Counted from the stretch's first letter, positions 1 to 12,296 are shown. The stretch: 64,000 nucleotides of DNA from Buxus sempervirens (GCA_947561395.2 OX387187.1:27013829-27077828), one strand, 5' to 3'. Notes: generated from the letters alone by a model not told the origin. Program-made: numbers and translations.

Positions 1-803
1 CTTTTGCACCTACAGCACTGTTTTCGTGATTTTTGTGAGTTTAGGCTAAGATCTTGGATTTATCATGATCAATATGATAGATCTGGATCTAGAAGCCTGA
101 AAATAAATTCTAGGGTTCCATGAAGTTGTTTTTAAATCGTTTTTCATTATTGAGAGAATACCCTACGGTCTAAGTTCTCCCCTTTTGATGTTCTTCATCA
201 ACGTGGGTATTTTTGGTTTTGATTTTCAGATTTAATGTGAAATTTGGGCTATATCTATGTCCTGGACTATTCAAGTTCAATTTTGAAATATTTTATAAAA
301 ATCATATTTTTCTAGATTTCTAGAATTTAACTTGAAGCTAGATTTTTGGAATTTTCACTTTAAATTGATTTAAATTGATTTTATCTCAATTTTATTTTGA
401 TCATGAAACCCTAGGAATGGTATGATCATATTTGAAAGTTCTGGATCAATCAGACTGTTCATATGAAAAAACCATACAATTTTTTTGTCTTTTTTTGTGA
501 TTTTCGTGATTTTTATAGCAAGCTTTTTTCCTTTTAATTTAACATGAACAATACCTGGCAACCACCTTGTGTGGATGAATAGGGGTGCCTAACACCTTCC
601 CCTGTTCATAACCTAATCCCCTTACCCATCTCTGGTTATTTTTTTAGGAGGGTTATTTTTACCCTAAAATTGCCTTTTGTGCTTATTTAATATTTTGGTG
701 TCCATTCACACCCAAATTGAATGGTGGTGACTCTTTGTTTTAGTTAATCCCGTGTGATGATTGAGGAAGTCATTGGATTTTGATGATTTTCCCATGTCTC
801 ACA
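1..803 (+). mobile_element. 3' part of a family-A LTR (long Ty3/gypsy-like LTR), cut by the window edge
   Basis: Closely matches the 3' part of the complete LTR at 4567-6368, and in reverse complement the one at 17502-19311. Shared blocks include the run around 550-640 (GGGTGCCTAACACCTTCCCC) and the terminus CCCATGTCTCACA, which ends at 803. The next five bases, GTAGG (804-808), would be one TSD copy; the other lies left of the window. Flanking sequence from 804 on is family-B LTR, so this LTR inserted into a family-B LTR. No coding capacity. Confidence 0.85.
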
Positions 804-2695
804 GTAGGATTAATTTCGATTTGATTCTAAATGGTTATTATAGGTGTTATGAGCATGATAGAGTGGTTGTAGAGTTTTGATTTTAGGTCAGTCTTGGTTA
901 GATTGAAATAGCAATGAACAAAGCATGTATCGAGAAAATCAGGTAGCATCCGTTGGGCTGCTGCCCACTAATTCTCCTTGGCGGCATCTTGGTGCATACT
1001 ATTTTTTGAGTCCGCCAAGCTGGCGCCGACTACCCCGAGCTCAGCGCACCCACCTAATTGTCAAATAAGGTGCGGCTGACCATTTTGAGCCCATTTTTGG
1101 TACCTTAATGCTTAAATCTCCTGGCCAGAAGCTAGATTAGGATGTTAGAAGTTTTATAAATTGGTCGAATCCTACGGAGTTTATTCCGTCAATTATAAGT
1201 AGGATTTATGAGTTCCAAAAGTCAAGTTTGAAGGGCTGTTGGTAGCTTATTTCGCTGTTCTTGATATCCTGAGTTAGGGATTCGGTTTTACCCATGTTCT
1301 ATTGTTATTTTCCAGGTTGTGATGTTGTTTAACCGGAGTTTTATCGAATTATATATGCTGGGCAGAATTTACAAAAGAGGTCTCCATGAGTTGTTTGTTT
1401 ATACCGATTTGGTTGAATATCGTTTTTGGTTTGAATATGCATGTGGAGTTTCAGAAGAGGGGGGTGGGGGGGGGGGGGGACTGTTTTGGTCTTGAGTGAC
1501 CTGGGATGAGTTCGGTTTGTGTTGTTGATGGAAATGCCCGAGGTTGGTGTATTTTATTATTGAGATGAGTTATGCATTAATTATTCTGTTTTGGTTTAGC
1601 TTGTCCTGGATCCAGAGTCTAAACTTAGTAATGTGATGTATATGCTTTATTGGTGTAATGGCATGGCCATGGAGTGTTGCCACGACTGGTGTGGAGCAGC
1701 CAGAAACCCTGAGTAGGCCTAGTTGTCAATGCCGATACCCAGAGTAGGCCGGCATTGGATGACGATACCCTGAGTAGGCCGTCATTTCAGAGTGTCCGAA
1801 ACCCTGAGTAGGCCGGAACTGTGTACATGGAGGTGTGGATGTCGCTTTGGCATGTTGATTAACCAATCTAAGCAACTACATGACATTGACCAATGTTGGT
1901 TTTTGACTTTATTTGACACTATATGTTTATTCGTTGGTTTATTGATATTGGTGGTTCACCGAATGTGGTTATCGGTTATTTGGTATTGGGATTCCTTCCG
2001 CCAGTGTAGAGCAGCATCGTGACCCTGAGGGGTTGGTGTTGTCAATGCCAATACCCGGAGTAGGCCGGCATTGGATGACGCTGTCATTTCAATATCTGAA
2101 ACCCAGAGTAGGCCGGATATACATTTGGAGGCGTGGGCATGGCTATGATGTGACTTTATTGTTGATACTTGTTGGGACCCAAATTTTATCTTTTGAGTTG
2201 TTGAATTATGATTTCTTCGATAGGTTGTTACCTGGTTATACGTGACTTTACGGCTATATGCACGATTTGATACTGACGTTATTGCTTGATTTACATGATG
2301 GATTTCCGCATTTTATATCACATGGATTATTGGGATTCTATTGGATTACTCGGATTAGACATGTTATCATCATCGTATATGTGTTGCACCGTGGTATGTT
2401 TTTAGAACTGAACTAAATGGTTTTGTGCATGCATGTGCTGCTTACTGGGATATTAGTATCTCATTCCGTTTGTTTTTGTTTTGTTTTCAGCTGCTCTTGG
2501 AGAGGACGGTACTTGCGGGTAGTCCTTGGTCATGTGAGTTTTATTCCAGTTTGGGATTATTTTAGCGCACTCTGTTATATAGTTATTGTCGTATTCATGT
2601 TTTTCCTTCACTCTGATATTGCGATTCTGTGTTTTATTTTAACCTCCGGGGATGAGTTACGGTGTTATTTTATGACTCGGATCTGGGGCGTTACA
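804..2695 (+). mobile_element. Family-B LTR (3' part), host of the family-A LTR at the window start
   Basis: Shares ordered blocks with the complete family-B LTRs at 31829-37191 and 57122-60168: the GGCGCC-rich stretch (960-1075), the GCTTGTCCTGGATCCAGAGT block (about 1600) and the array of CCTGAGTAGGCC motifs. It ends with the family terminus GGGGCGTTACA at 2695. The AGTAGGCC array is present twice (1690-1830 and 2010-2130), unlike the other copies, so this copy has an internal duplication. A run of G at about 1459-1480 is low complexity. The LTR abuts and truncates the PIF/Harbinger transposase at 2696. Short ORFs here are not supported as genes. Confidence 0.8.
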
Positions 2696-3986
2696 AGCAT
2701 AGGTGGTAGCTCCTCCACTGCTGGCTCTTGTTCCTCTAATTCTTTGTCAGCATGAGCAATTAGGCTAGGATTTGAATCAACGCCCATCAAATAATTATGG
2801 AGGATGCATGATACCAAAATAATATCCGTTTGTGTATCAATAGGATATTGGGGCACTGTTCCACTAGCAATGATTGGAAACCTCTTTTTCAAAACTCCAA
2901 ATGCCCTTTCAATGGCATTTCTCAATGATGAGTGACAGTGATTAAAGATTTCTTGAGTGTTCTCAGGTTGTTGGACTGAATATTCTTTAAGATGATATCG
3001 AGTACTTTTAAACGGAACAAGAAAACCCTTTTTTAGCATAAATCCAGCATCCGCAAGATAATATTTACCTAGAAATGAAATATTAAGAAAGATATCAATT
3101 AAAACTATCTATATTAAGAAACCAAATCACATATCCAAGTAATTTAGAACATGCTATCACCTTCGGGTACACTATGGCGGTCATTTTCACTTTTTAAAGC
3201 ATTATTCAATATCCTCGAGTCAAAAAACAGATCCCTCCCAACCAGCCAATATATATGTAAACTTTAAATCAAAGGTGCAAGCTGCCAAAACATTTTGGTT
3301 TGGATATTCTTTTTGCCCTCTATACCTAGGAACATCTGCTTTTGCTACTTTGACACAAAAATGTGAACCATCAATAGCTCCTATGCAATCCTGTAGTAAA
3401 TTATACCGATTATGTAACTTCCATGCAAATAACTTATACATAATCTTATGGAATGCCTTTAAAAATATTTTGATACTTTGAAATAAGGCCAGAATTTGGA
3501 ATTGCTTATGATTTCAACATGAGTCTTAGATCCATCTGCTTGCTTTATAAAGTGCTCTTCTAATGATATGATTGCTTTTAACACCTGATGAAATTGTTGA
3601 CTAATTGTTTTACCAGAACGTTGAAAGTAGAAGCCAATAACTCTATTCTTCACATTATGAGCCAATATATGAAGAAACTTTGCAAGTTGTTCCTCTATAG
3701 TGCAATTCTTGGTATCACTCAATCGGTTTGTTTCTCTAAGCACACAAACTAACTTAGCAAAGGCTTCTACTCCCATACATAATGAGTGATGACAACACTT
3801 GTCGCTTTTGTTAGTGAGCCTTTCCATTAAGTCCACCCTAACTTCAGATTTGTAATCTGAGATATCTCTATCTACATAATTTGTGTAGTACAATACTGAG
3901 GCACTACTAGCTGCATGCATTACATTTGCTACAAGGCTTCCAGCAGCCCACTTTCTTTTTCTTTCCCACTCTTGAATACTATCCAT
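2696..3986 (-). pseudogene. PIF/Harbinger (HARBI1-like) transposase pseudogene, C-terminus cut by an LTR
   Basis: Minus-strand gene with three recognisable exons. Exon 1 (3986-3477, 170 codons from MDSIQEWERK) matches the N-terminal region typical of plant HARBI1-like proteins and ends WPYFK at a GT donor. Exon 2 (3390-3161) starts after a CAG acceptor with DCIGAIDGSHF, carrying the first catalytic Asp. Exon 3 (3068 downward) reads GKYYLADAGFMLKKGF and contains NAIERAFGVLKKRF with the catalytic Glu. All three DDE positions can be traced (the second in WEGSVF-DSR). A T6 run in the sense strand (A run at 3222-3227) has one extra base, which shifts the frame just before DSR. The C-terminus stops at the LTR junction at 2695/2696. 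TIRs of the parent element were not identified. The family call is firm; inactivity follows from the frameshift and truncation. Confidence 0.88.
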
Positions 3987-4561
3987 CTACATATAATAAA
4001 TAAGAGATAACATTATCTCAATACCATTCACATATAAAAAGAACTTATGCTTTAGGTATCAAGAACGAATTAAAAAGTAATGCAATTCTTTGACATCAAG
4101 AAACAGTCTCCATGCTCCAATTTGAACACTGAAGTAACCAAAATAATCAATGCCCCAAGTAAAATTTAAATGTGTGCAAGAGATTAATTCAAGAATCAAG
4201 GACTAAACCTATGTAGTACTTGGCAAAGAAGATGGTAGCAGGTTGCAACAACAAGGAATGAATGCACTTGAAGATGTAAGCATCATACCCATACGCTTTC
4301 ACACTCTTTGTTTTAGTACTTACCATCAACTGATTTATATCATCTTTCAAAATTGTTGTCTTGTGGCTACCCACCACTTATATTTGGGGTAGTTTTAATA
4401 AAATGGATGTCATGTATGTATTTTGACCCTTTGGGCATAATTCCTTTTTCTTTTAATCATTGTTACCATGTGTGTATTAAGAGGTTATGATAACAAAACT
4501 TGATAAGTCCAAGAGGATTCTTGAACTGACCGCCTGACTGTTCATACATATATAAGGCTCA
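3987..4561. other. Non-coding stretch upstream of the transposase relic
   Basis: AT-rich sequence with only short unsupported ORFs. It may include the 5' region of the PIF/Harbinger element, but neither a TIR nor a second transposon ORF (Myb-like) is visible. Confidence 0.4.
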
Positions 4562-4566
4562 TTACC

Positions 4567-6368
4567 TGTAGACACCCCAAATTGCACTACAAAATGAGAA
4601 AATAATGAAAACATGTAATTGGGATTTAAAACAGGCCAAATTCAATAATTTAAGCATTGCCCGTATTATACCTACGGGCTGGTCGCGCCCCGATTTTGTA
4701 TACGGGCATTCAGCGCCCGTAATGCAAATGCGGACACCACTTGCCTGCAATACATATACGGGCGCATTAGATTTGTGCGAATTTTATCCTTTCTCGATTT
4801 CTGAGCTTTATCTTCAGTCTAATATCTCTTTAAATGAACGAATTATCTCTTTTATTTGTTCGAAATATCTTTGTGGCCATGGGTGGGCATTATCCTTATT
4901 TTTAACCCAATCTGGTGGGATCCTGGTATATCCTTCTGGACCAGCCATACTCCTGTGTTTGCCTATAAATAGAGGGCTTCTCCTCAAGCAAAGGGCCACA
5001 AAATTTTGAAGTCCAAGGAGGTCCAAGAGAAGAGAGGAATCCCTGTTGCTTTGCTTGCTCAATCCAGGTAAGTCCCTTTTCCCTTTTATTTTCTGTCTTC
5101 AATTCTAGAAGTAATAGGATCTTCTTCATTGCTGTAGAATAAGGCCATCTTGTACTTGTATTCCTAAACTTGTCTCTAAGTACCTCAAGAGTCTCTCTAG
5201 TCGTAAAACGTGAAGAGAGAGCTAGGTGAAAGAGGAACAGGTGGATCCCTAGAATAGAACCCCATAATCTGTTTTTCTTTTTTCTTTTTTTCTAGAATAA
5301 GGCCTTTGATTGTGTTTGTATACCCAAACCTATCTCCAAGTACCTCAAGAGTCTCTCTAGCTGTAAAACGTGAAGAGAGAGCTAGGGGAAAAAAGAACAG
5401 GTGGATCCGTAGGGTAGACCCCCATGTGCTATAATCTGTGAGATGTGGCTGCTTTGAATATCTTGTTTATGTTTTAATGGTTTTTATGTTGACTCTGAAT
5501 GAATCATATGAATCCATGATGTTTATAGCATGAAATCCCTACTTTTTCCTAAAATTTGGATTTTTTCACACTTTTGCACTTACAGCACCGTTTTCGTGAT
5601 TTTTGTGATATTAGGCTAAGATCCTGGATCTATCATGATCAATATGACAGATTTGGATTCAGAAGTCTGAAACTAACTTCTAGGGCTTCATTATGTGTTT
5701 TTGAGTTGTTTTTCATTTTTGAGAGAAGACCCTACGGTCTAAGTTCTCCCCTTTTGATGTTCTTCATCAACGTGGGTATTTTTGGTTTTGATTTCTTGAT
5801 TTAATGTGAAATTTGGGCTATATCTATCTCCTGGATTATTTAAGTTCAATTCTGCAATATTTTATAAAAATCATATTTTTCTAGATTTCTAGAATTTAAC
5901 TTGAAGCCAGATTTTTGAAGTTTTCACTTTAGATTGGTTTTATTTGATTTTATCTCAATTTTATTTTAATCATGAGACCCTAGGAATGGTATGATCATAT
6001 TTGAAAGTTCTATGAATCAATCAGGCTATTTGTATGAAAAAACCATACATTTTTGTCTTTTTTATGATTTTTCATGATTTTTGTAGCAAGCCCTTTTTCC
6101 TTTATTTTAACATGAACAATACCTGGCAACCACCTTGTGTGGATGAATAGGGGTGCCTAACACCTTCCCCTGTTCATAACCTAATCCCCTTACCCATCTC
6201 TGGTTGTTTTTTTAATATGGTTATTTTTACCCTAAATTTGCCTTTTTGTGCTTATTTAAGATTTTGGTGTCCATTCACACCTAAACAGAATGGTGACGAC
6301 TCTGTGTTTTTAACCAATCCTGTGTGATGATTAGGAAGTCATTGAAGTGATTTTTCCCATGTCTCACA
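4567..6368 (+). mobile_element. Solo family-A LTR, 1802 bp, TSD TTACC
   Basis: Starts TGTAGACACCCCAAATTGCA at 4567 and ends GTCTCACA at 6368. It is flanked by a perfect 5-bp TSD, TTACC (4562-4566 and 6369-6373). No internal retrotransposon sequence is attached, so it is a solo LTR left by LTR-LTR recombination. It holds a TATA box (4964-4972) and a partly duplicated block of about 130 bp (around 5150-5275 and 5290-5420) with CTAG, AAAACGTGAAGAGAGAGCTAG and GTGGATCC motifs; the related LTR at 17502-19311 shares the duplication. No ORF of note. Superfamily Ty3/gypsy is inferred from LTR length and termini only. Confidence 0.93.
4964..4972 (+). promoter_or_regulatory. LTR promoter TATA box
   Basis: TATAAATAG sits in the block GCCTATAAATAGAGGGC. 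The same block is kept in the three other complete family-A LTRs (on - at 18894-18902, 21593-21601 and 29574-29582), even though the two subfamilies have diverged widely elsewhere. It is probably the core Pol II promoter of the retroelement. Confidence 0.7.
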
Positions 6369-6373
6369 TTACC

Positions 6374-7530
6374 TCGATGCTTGTGTACAAAATTTATAAT
6401 ACAATAACTGTGGGTTATGAGCCATTAGTTGTGAGTTCAAAAATCTACTTTCACTATACTTGTGTTTTGTTTGTAGTCCCTCATGTTGAAATTGTCAAAA
6501 TTATGTTACTTGTCAGAGAACTAATACTAAACTTACTCAAAAAGAAATTAAGGTTGAGTTTTTCAACTCAATTAACATTGTCTTCCCTGCTGTTGTGTTA
6601 GGTTAATTTAATTAGAAGTGAGTTTCAACTTTCTTTTATGTTTCAGTGGTGACTTTAGGCCATTTTCATGGTGTCCAAAAACGATTTTTAGGAAAGAAAA
6701 GTAATTAATTTGGTAACTACAACGTTGGATTTCCCACTCAAAATGCTCAAAAAACGTGTGAAACTAAATTGATTTTTCCATTTGACCAGAACATATCATA
6801 CCACATAGACTTAATATATGATTTTGACCATCATTGTTCATCCGCAAGATAATATTTGGTTTCTATTGGGGTGGGTTTGGTTAGGATTTAGGTTATTCAA
6901 CAACAAGAAATCAAATGAACAAAAACACAACCAAGAATCAGTCGTAGGTTTCAGGGGAGTTTGGGGAGAAATCAGATGAACAAAAAGCACAAGTATAGGT
7001 TATTCAACAACGATAAATCTACTATTATCTTCTCTAATTTTTTCTCAACAGCCTCTCATTTCTTCTATCCAAAGACAACAAGAAAGAGAAGGAAACAAAA
7101 CAAATATCAGAACACGAACATAGCAATTAGTTGGAGGTTTCAGGGGAGTTGGGGGAGATGTTGCGATTAAGAAGTGCTTACCTTTCCAGCGGTTGGAGAA
7201 GAGAACAATCAGCCGTACGTTTCAGGAGATTTGGAGGAGACGCTGCGATTGCTTCTTGCTTTGTTTATCTCGTCTGAACAATGCCTATCTCTCTGAACAG
7301 CAAGGTCGAAAGAGAAGCTTCAAATGATAGAATCACCTCCCTCTCTTTCTCGTCTAAATAGTGGCAGCTTCTTCCAACAATGGCTGGAAGGAGAGAAGCT
7401 TTCAAGGAGGAAGACGAGCCTTCACAGTTTGGGGTCGAGATGCTTTTCGGGTTCTTCGCGCGTTTTTGTTGGGAGAACTTTCTCCCCAAATCTATCGTAT
7501 TTTCATTTCCTCTGAAATGACCAGGTTTTT
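6374..7530. other. Non-coding region with degenerate direct repeats
   Basis: No convincing gene. A motif close to GGTTTCAGGGGAGTTTGGGG recurs at about 6946, 7135 and 7208, with neighbouring words such as GGTTATTCAACAACRA at about 6890 and 7000, suggesting old tandem duplication. A stretch at 7440-7500 can be read as a weak match to the BAHD N-terminal LSPxIY motif, so the first BAHD exon may start here in decayed form. Function is not inferred. Confidence 0.4.
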
Positions 7531-7684
7531 AGAGGGAAAAATTTTGGAGGAGGGAAAGAAAATTTTTGATCAGATTTTCTTTCCTTTTCTTTCAATATTA
7601 ACCTTCTTAGTTAATACCAAACAGGGGAAAGGAAATATTTGCAAGTTTCTTTTCTTTTCCTTCAAATTCCAAGGAACCAAACAT

Positions 7685-8177
7685 AGCTTAAGGAAATCCC
7701 TCTCGGAAACCCTAACTAGATTCTACCCACTCGCCGGAAGAACCAAAGATAACTCCTCAATTGAGTGCAATGACAAGGGGGTTCTTTATATAGAAGCACA
7801 AGTCATCAATTGCCACCTTATGGAGTTCCTCACAGATCCTGATCTCAACTTACTGAATCATTTTCTTCCATTCGACATTAATCACAGTTCCATTGATGTA
7901 TAGTTAGCTGTTCAGGTAAACAACTTTGACTATGGAGGAATGGCTTTGGGTGTCTGCGTCTTGCACAAGATAGTCGATTGTGTTACACTCAGCACGTTCG
8001 TTAACGCTTGGGCTGCTACCACCGCTCGAGCGTCAAATGAAGAGGTGGTACTGCAACCCAGTTTCATCTCTGCATCTCTCTTTCCTCCTAGGGATTTTTT
8101 AAATGGGTTTATGGTGAGTATCTCAAAATTGAAATATATAGTTAACTTCATTACAACAAGATACGTGTTTGATGACT
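7685..8177 (+). pseudogene. BAHD acyltransferase pseudogene, N-terminal half
   Basis: BAHD enzymes transfer acyl groups from CoA thioesters in plant secondary metabolism, usually in the cytosol. This part reads SLSETLTRFYPLAGR, typical of the family, and then the catalytic HxxxD motif as HKIVD (7964-7978) followed by TLSTFVNAW. It ends at TTRYVFD, where the solo LTR at 8178 interrupts it. An in-frame TAG lies at 7901-7903, just before LAVQVNNF. Upstream of 7685 the homology is lost: a sequence ending AACCAAACATAGC next to TTA resembles the right end of a PIF/Tourist-type MITE inserted at TTA, and may have displaced the first 60 or so residues. The closest subgroup by motif wording is the vinorine-synthase-like clade (inference). 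The gene continues at 10903. Confidence 0.85.
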
Positions 8178-10897
8178 TGAAAGGTCCTAGTCAATCTTAT
8201 TTTGAAACTTTGACAAAGACGTTAGAGTCTTTGTTTTATTGCATTTTAAGTGGAGGTGGTATGGGATTTGTGTGCATGAGCACACACCATATAACACCTC
8301 ATGTCTCTTTAGATCAAAAAGAAATTGATGGCTAAGATTTAATCATCTTTATTGAAGGACTTTTAGAGTGAAGAAACCCTAAAACATATTGTTGGTGGCT
8401 GCAACAGGTTTTGGACTGTTGCTAGGGTCTTGGAGAAGAAGAAGGTGGGGGAAATTCAACTAGTGTTGAGGTAAGTAGGTTAATCAACTTTTTATGATTA
8501 TTTGCACTTAATCTTCTAGACTTCTTCTACTTTTTCATTCTTAAATCTTCTGATTTGAAGTTCACGAACCCTTCTTGTTGTACACGAAACCCTTCTTCGT
8601 TGAGAGTTCAAGGTTCTTTATTGTTTTTAATCAAATTGGTTACTTTCTATTGATTTAAATTTAAATGGTCATGATCGAATGAAGCATGTGGGGTTGCTTG
8701 ATCGATGGCATGACATGGGGTTGCTTTTGAGACAAATTGCTTTGTAATAGTGAAAAGGTGTGAATATTTTAGAGAGAGTGCTTGCTTTCAGACAAATTAC
8801 AGTGCAACAGTGAATGGTGTTTGGTTCGTTCTTTGCATTTTGTGTTTGTAGAAGAATTCACATTGTTGTGAATAATTGTGAATTGGGTATATGCTAAATT
8901 ATATTTCAATTTGAGTTGTAGGAAAAGCAATTTGGGTTGTTAACTTGTTATCCATGCTTATAGAAACCTTTAAAACATTGAATATTTTATGAAATTTTTT
9001 ATTTGATTCCGTTGAATGATGGTTGCAGAAACTTTGTTGAACCTTTAAATATATATATTCATTGAATATTTTATTAAAACATATGGGTGAGGACCGAATG
9101 CAACGTAGTTAATCATGGATTATTTTATGAAAATTTTTTTATAAGGTAGTGGCGTCCGTCCTATTCACAGTCTTTTGCTTGTAAAAAAAAAACAAAAACA
9201 ATTCGGATTGTTCTAGTTATTTTGAAATTGGGGTTATGCAGAATTATAATTCCATTTGAGTGTTATGCATGCTTATAAATTAGGGCGGATGCAGATTTGT
9301 AATTCATTTTGAGTGTTATATGGTGTAATGTTGGTTGAGTTGATAGTATTTTGAATTGAATTTTTTAGACAATGGAATCAAAGAATGATTGTTTCATATT
9401 TTCATGTATTGAATATAACAAAAGTCATATTGGTGTAAATATATGTAAATTGGGGTACTTTCATGATTACAATTTAAAATTTGGGTATTTGGGGTTGTGT
9501 TGGTTAATGAGTTGAAATTGTAAGTTTCAAAGTGTATTTATATATGTTTAACAGTGAATGGGTTAATTCTTGAAACACAAATATGTTACACAGAATGTGG
9601 AATGTCAAGTTCATTTTATGATATACTTGTGAACTCTATGATCATATTAATGATCCTATTAATGGAACAACATTAAATAGACTGGCATACTTTAGCATGT
9701 GTATACCTAGCGTGACACTAATCCGCTGGATGATTGACAGACCCATTGGAGGTGGTTAATATTTTACCTAATCCATGGTGTTCTGGAAAAGGGTGAGCCG
9801 AGTACTCTACCCTAGACAATTAATGTGATCGGTTCCCTACATGGTGTTCACAACTGCTTCGAAGGTTGGAATTCCTGGGGTTTGAGTCCCTTAAATTAAA
9901 ATAGTTGGGGACCAAGGAACCCTGTGGGTTGCAATACCCTAAACCCCATACGAGTACTCATGGGAATGCGGGAAAGTTTGATCCTTGTTGATCGCTAAAG
10001 TGGGATCCAAGGGCATTTGATCCTAGCCATAAGTTGGATCTCTCTAGCAGCGTGCTTGACTGTAAGACCGTCTAGATTTGATTGGGGAACCAGGTCATGT
10101 TAATTGTGTATAATTGTGTATAATTGTTTATAATTGTTATTAATTTAAAAAGGGATGAGTGGTGGAAATAAATTACATAACTCTTTTATATTCCAGTTTA
10201 CTTGCATGCTATTGCATTTGCTTGCTTGATTATTATGTTTCTTAAATGTTTAAAATTTATTATTACATCTCTCGTATCTGGCTACGTTATGGTTAAATTG
10301 TATTCTGTTTAAATTGTTCTATTAATCTTGTTTCTATTAGAAAAGCATGTTCACACATTAGTAAAAATAAATAAGTTAGTACGCTATCGTTTATAAACAA
10401 AACCATAGGAAAAACATAGCATGGTTATCTTTATAAATATATATTAGTATTGTGTGTAATTATATTAAGATAAAGAGGCGCAGTGCATTTAATCATATAA
10501 GGTAAATTAGCCCTACTTACTGGGCTTGTGAAAACTCATCCATTTCAATTTTGCAGGAAATAACCATAATCGGGGAAATGGAAGAAAGTGAGATATGGGA
10601 ATTCAGGATAGCGTTTTATGAGAATTGAGAATTATTTATAATTTAATGTTAGTTGCTTTTATATGGTTGTGTAAACTGTGACATCGGTATTAGAGTATGT
10701 GACTTCGTCTTTTAGAATTTGGTTCATGTAAGGATTAAAAGTCTTTAATTTCCGCTGTATTCTGGATTTGTGTTTTTTATTTATATATGCAATCCTTGTG
10801 TTAGAATGTGTGTATTTGGGTTTTGCTTACGAGCAGGGTCACCTTCAGCCCTACGCTTGTATAGTCATACACAGTGTACGGATTTCGGGGCGTGACA
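8178..10897 (+). mobile_element. Candidate solo LTR, 2720 bp, inside the BAHD pseudogene
   Basis: Removing 8178-10897 plus one TSD copy restores continuous BAHD homology from VFD to ESNIKALK. The insert begins TGAAAGG and ends TTCGGGGCGTGACA, giving TG...CA termini. The flanking pentamers are TGACT (8173-8177) and TGAGT (10898-10902), 4 of 5 matching. The 3' terminus resembles those of long Ty3/gypsy LTRs; the 5' terminus does not mirror it, so the exact start is less certain. No coding sequence seen. A stretch rich in GGGTTTGAGTCCC and GGGATCC words (9700-10080) resembles LTR R/U5 sequence. Confidence 0.6.
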
Positions 10898-10902
10898 TGA
10901 GT

Positions 10903-11595
10903 CCAACATAAAAGCCCTCAAGTTGAAAGCAAGCATTAATGGCGGCTTTATTGACAAGCCACCCACAACTGTAGAAGTGATTTCCGCGCTCATTTGGAGA
11001 TCCGCCATGGCTGCATCTCGGGCGAGACACGGGGGGAGTACTCCGAGGCCATCAAAGGTGGCACACGCAGTAAATGTTAGAGCAAGGACGGTGGAGCCCA
11101 TGCCACAACATTCTATGGGGAGCATAATTACGTTGGCAACTGCTTATTCTTCCACAACTGGTAGTGATGATGATGAGAAGTTGTCGTTGCATGGGTTGGT
11201 GCGTCTGGTGCGAGAAGCCACAAAGAGGATCAATGGCGACTACATAAGGAAGTTAAAAGGTGTGGATGAGATTGGGACCTTGATGCTTTGGGAATCGTTT
11301 AGAAAGGGGGCCGAGTTGTTCGATGATGATGCAGTGGATTGCTACTGGTTTACTAGCTGGCGTGGGTTCCCTCTGTATGAAGCTGATTTTGGGTGGGGCA
11401 AGCCTCTGTGGATAAGCAGCGCTAGTTTTCCTAAAAGGAATTTTGTCACTTTAATGGAATGCACAGGCCGTGATGGAATGGAAGCTTGGGTGACTTTGGA
11501 TGAACGTGAGATGGTCTTTTTTTGACAAGGATCATGACATGCAAACATTTTCTCGGAAAAAATATTCCTGCAACCTTGTTGCAGCGAGGCTGTGA
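10903..11595 (+). pseudogene. BAHD acyltransferase pseudogene, C-terminal half
   Basis: Continues the BAHD reading as NIKALKLKASINGG, then VISALIWRSAM. It contains the second signature motif of the family, DFGWGKP (11384-11404), and then ASFPKRNFVTLMECTGRDG. Near the C-terminus a run of seven T at about 11517-11523 shifts the frame (six would be in frame); in the other frame the reading goes on through KYSCNLVAARL to a stop at 11593-11595, a normal BAHD ending. Both signature motifs therefore survive in this locus, and the disabling lesions are a stop, a frameshift, the inserted LTR and loss of the N-terminus. Confidence 0.87.
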
Positions 11596-12296
11596 TCGAT
11601 CTTATACATGGTGGTCAGCTTTAGTTAATTGCAGGATATTAACTGTGACAATTCAATGAAAACTATGTTATTATGTACCTTCAAAATGGAATAGTGGCCT
11701 AACTGTTATTATGTCTTAATGGCTTTGGCCAACTACCTGAATTTCGTGTGTATTTCTCTTATCATGTATGCAGATGCACTAGGAGTGGTGAGTGGTAGCA
11801 TTCATGCTCTACTGTCTTTCTTGCTTGTTAATGTTTGTTCTTGCCTGTTTTTGGCTATGGTCTTTACTATTGTAATTTTGCTTTGTTTCAATGAAATGGC
11901 ATAGAACTGGCTTTTACCCAAAGAAAAAAAATAATGGAATAAGAAATCTGATTTCATGCCCAGATTATGGATGAAGGTTGTCATAGTTTAAAGTTGGGAG
12001 CTCTTGTTTTATACCCTTTTTTTGTTGGGTTGGGTGTAGAATACATTAATCAACCAGATCCTGAAATTCTGGATTGACCAGCTATCCCATAAGATCTTCA
12101 ATAAGAAAATCTGGTTATAAGTTTATAAAAAATTCTCATGAGAAATTTAATGACACATATCAAGTGCAAGTCAAGTTTTTGAGTACTGAAACTACCCTTA
12201 GCTAATGTGAAGCAAATAAATGCATAACATAAATATTTTTAAATATAATATCTAAATTAATCTTTTTTTATTCTTAAAATATATATTTTTTACATA
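11596..12296. other. Non-coding 3' flank of the BAHD pseudogene
   Basis: Probably the old 3' UTR, then AT-rich sequence. No motif-supported gene. The 61-codon ORF at 11719-11904 is hydrophobic but has no family signature. Confidence 0.4.

Noticed and set aside
6841-6857. 17-base match between ATCCGCAAGATAATATT here and the transposase exon at 3049-3065
   Set aside because: No homology on either side. One such match is not far from chance expectation in AT-rich DNA of this length.
6866-6890. GGGGTGGGTTTGGTTAGG as the left end of a PIF element with its right end at 7686
   Set aside because: The TIR match to the right end is weak and there is no TTA on the left side.
7265-7489. Minus-strand ORF of 74 codons
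   Set aside because: No family signature; it overlaps the decayed BAHD upstream region on the other strand.
11719-11904. Hydrophobic 61-codon ORF as a small membrane protein gene
   Set aside because: Lies in the BAHD 3' flank, has no upstream signals, and the hydrophobicity comes from T-rich DNA.
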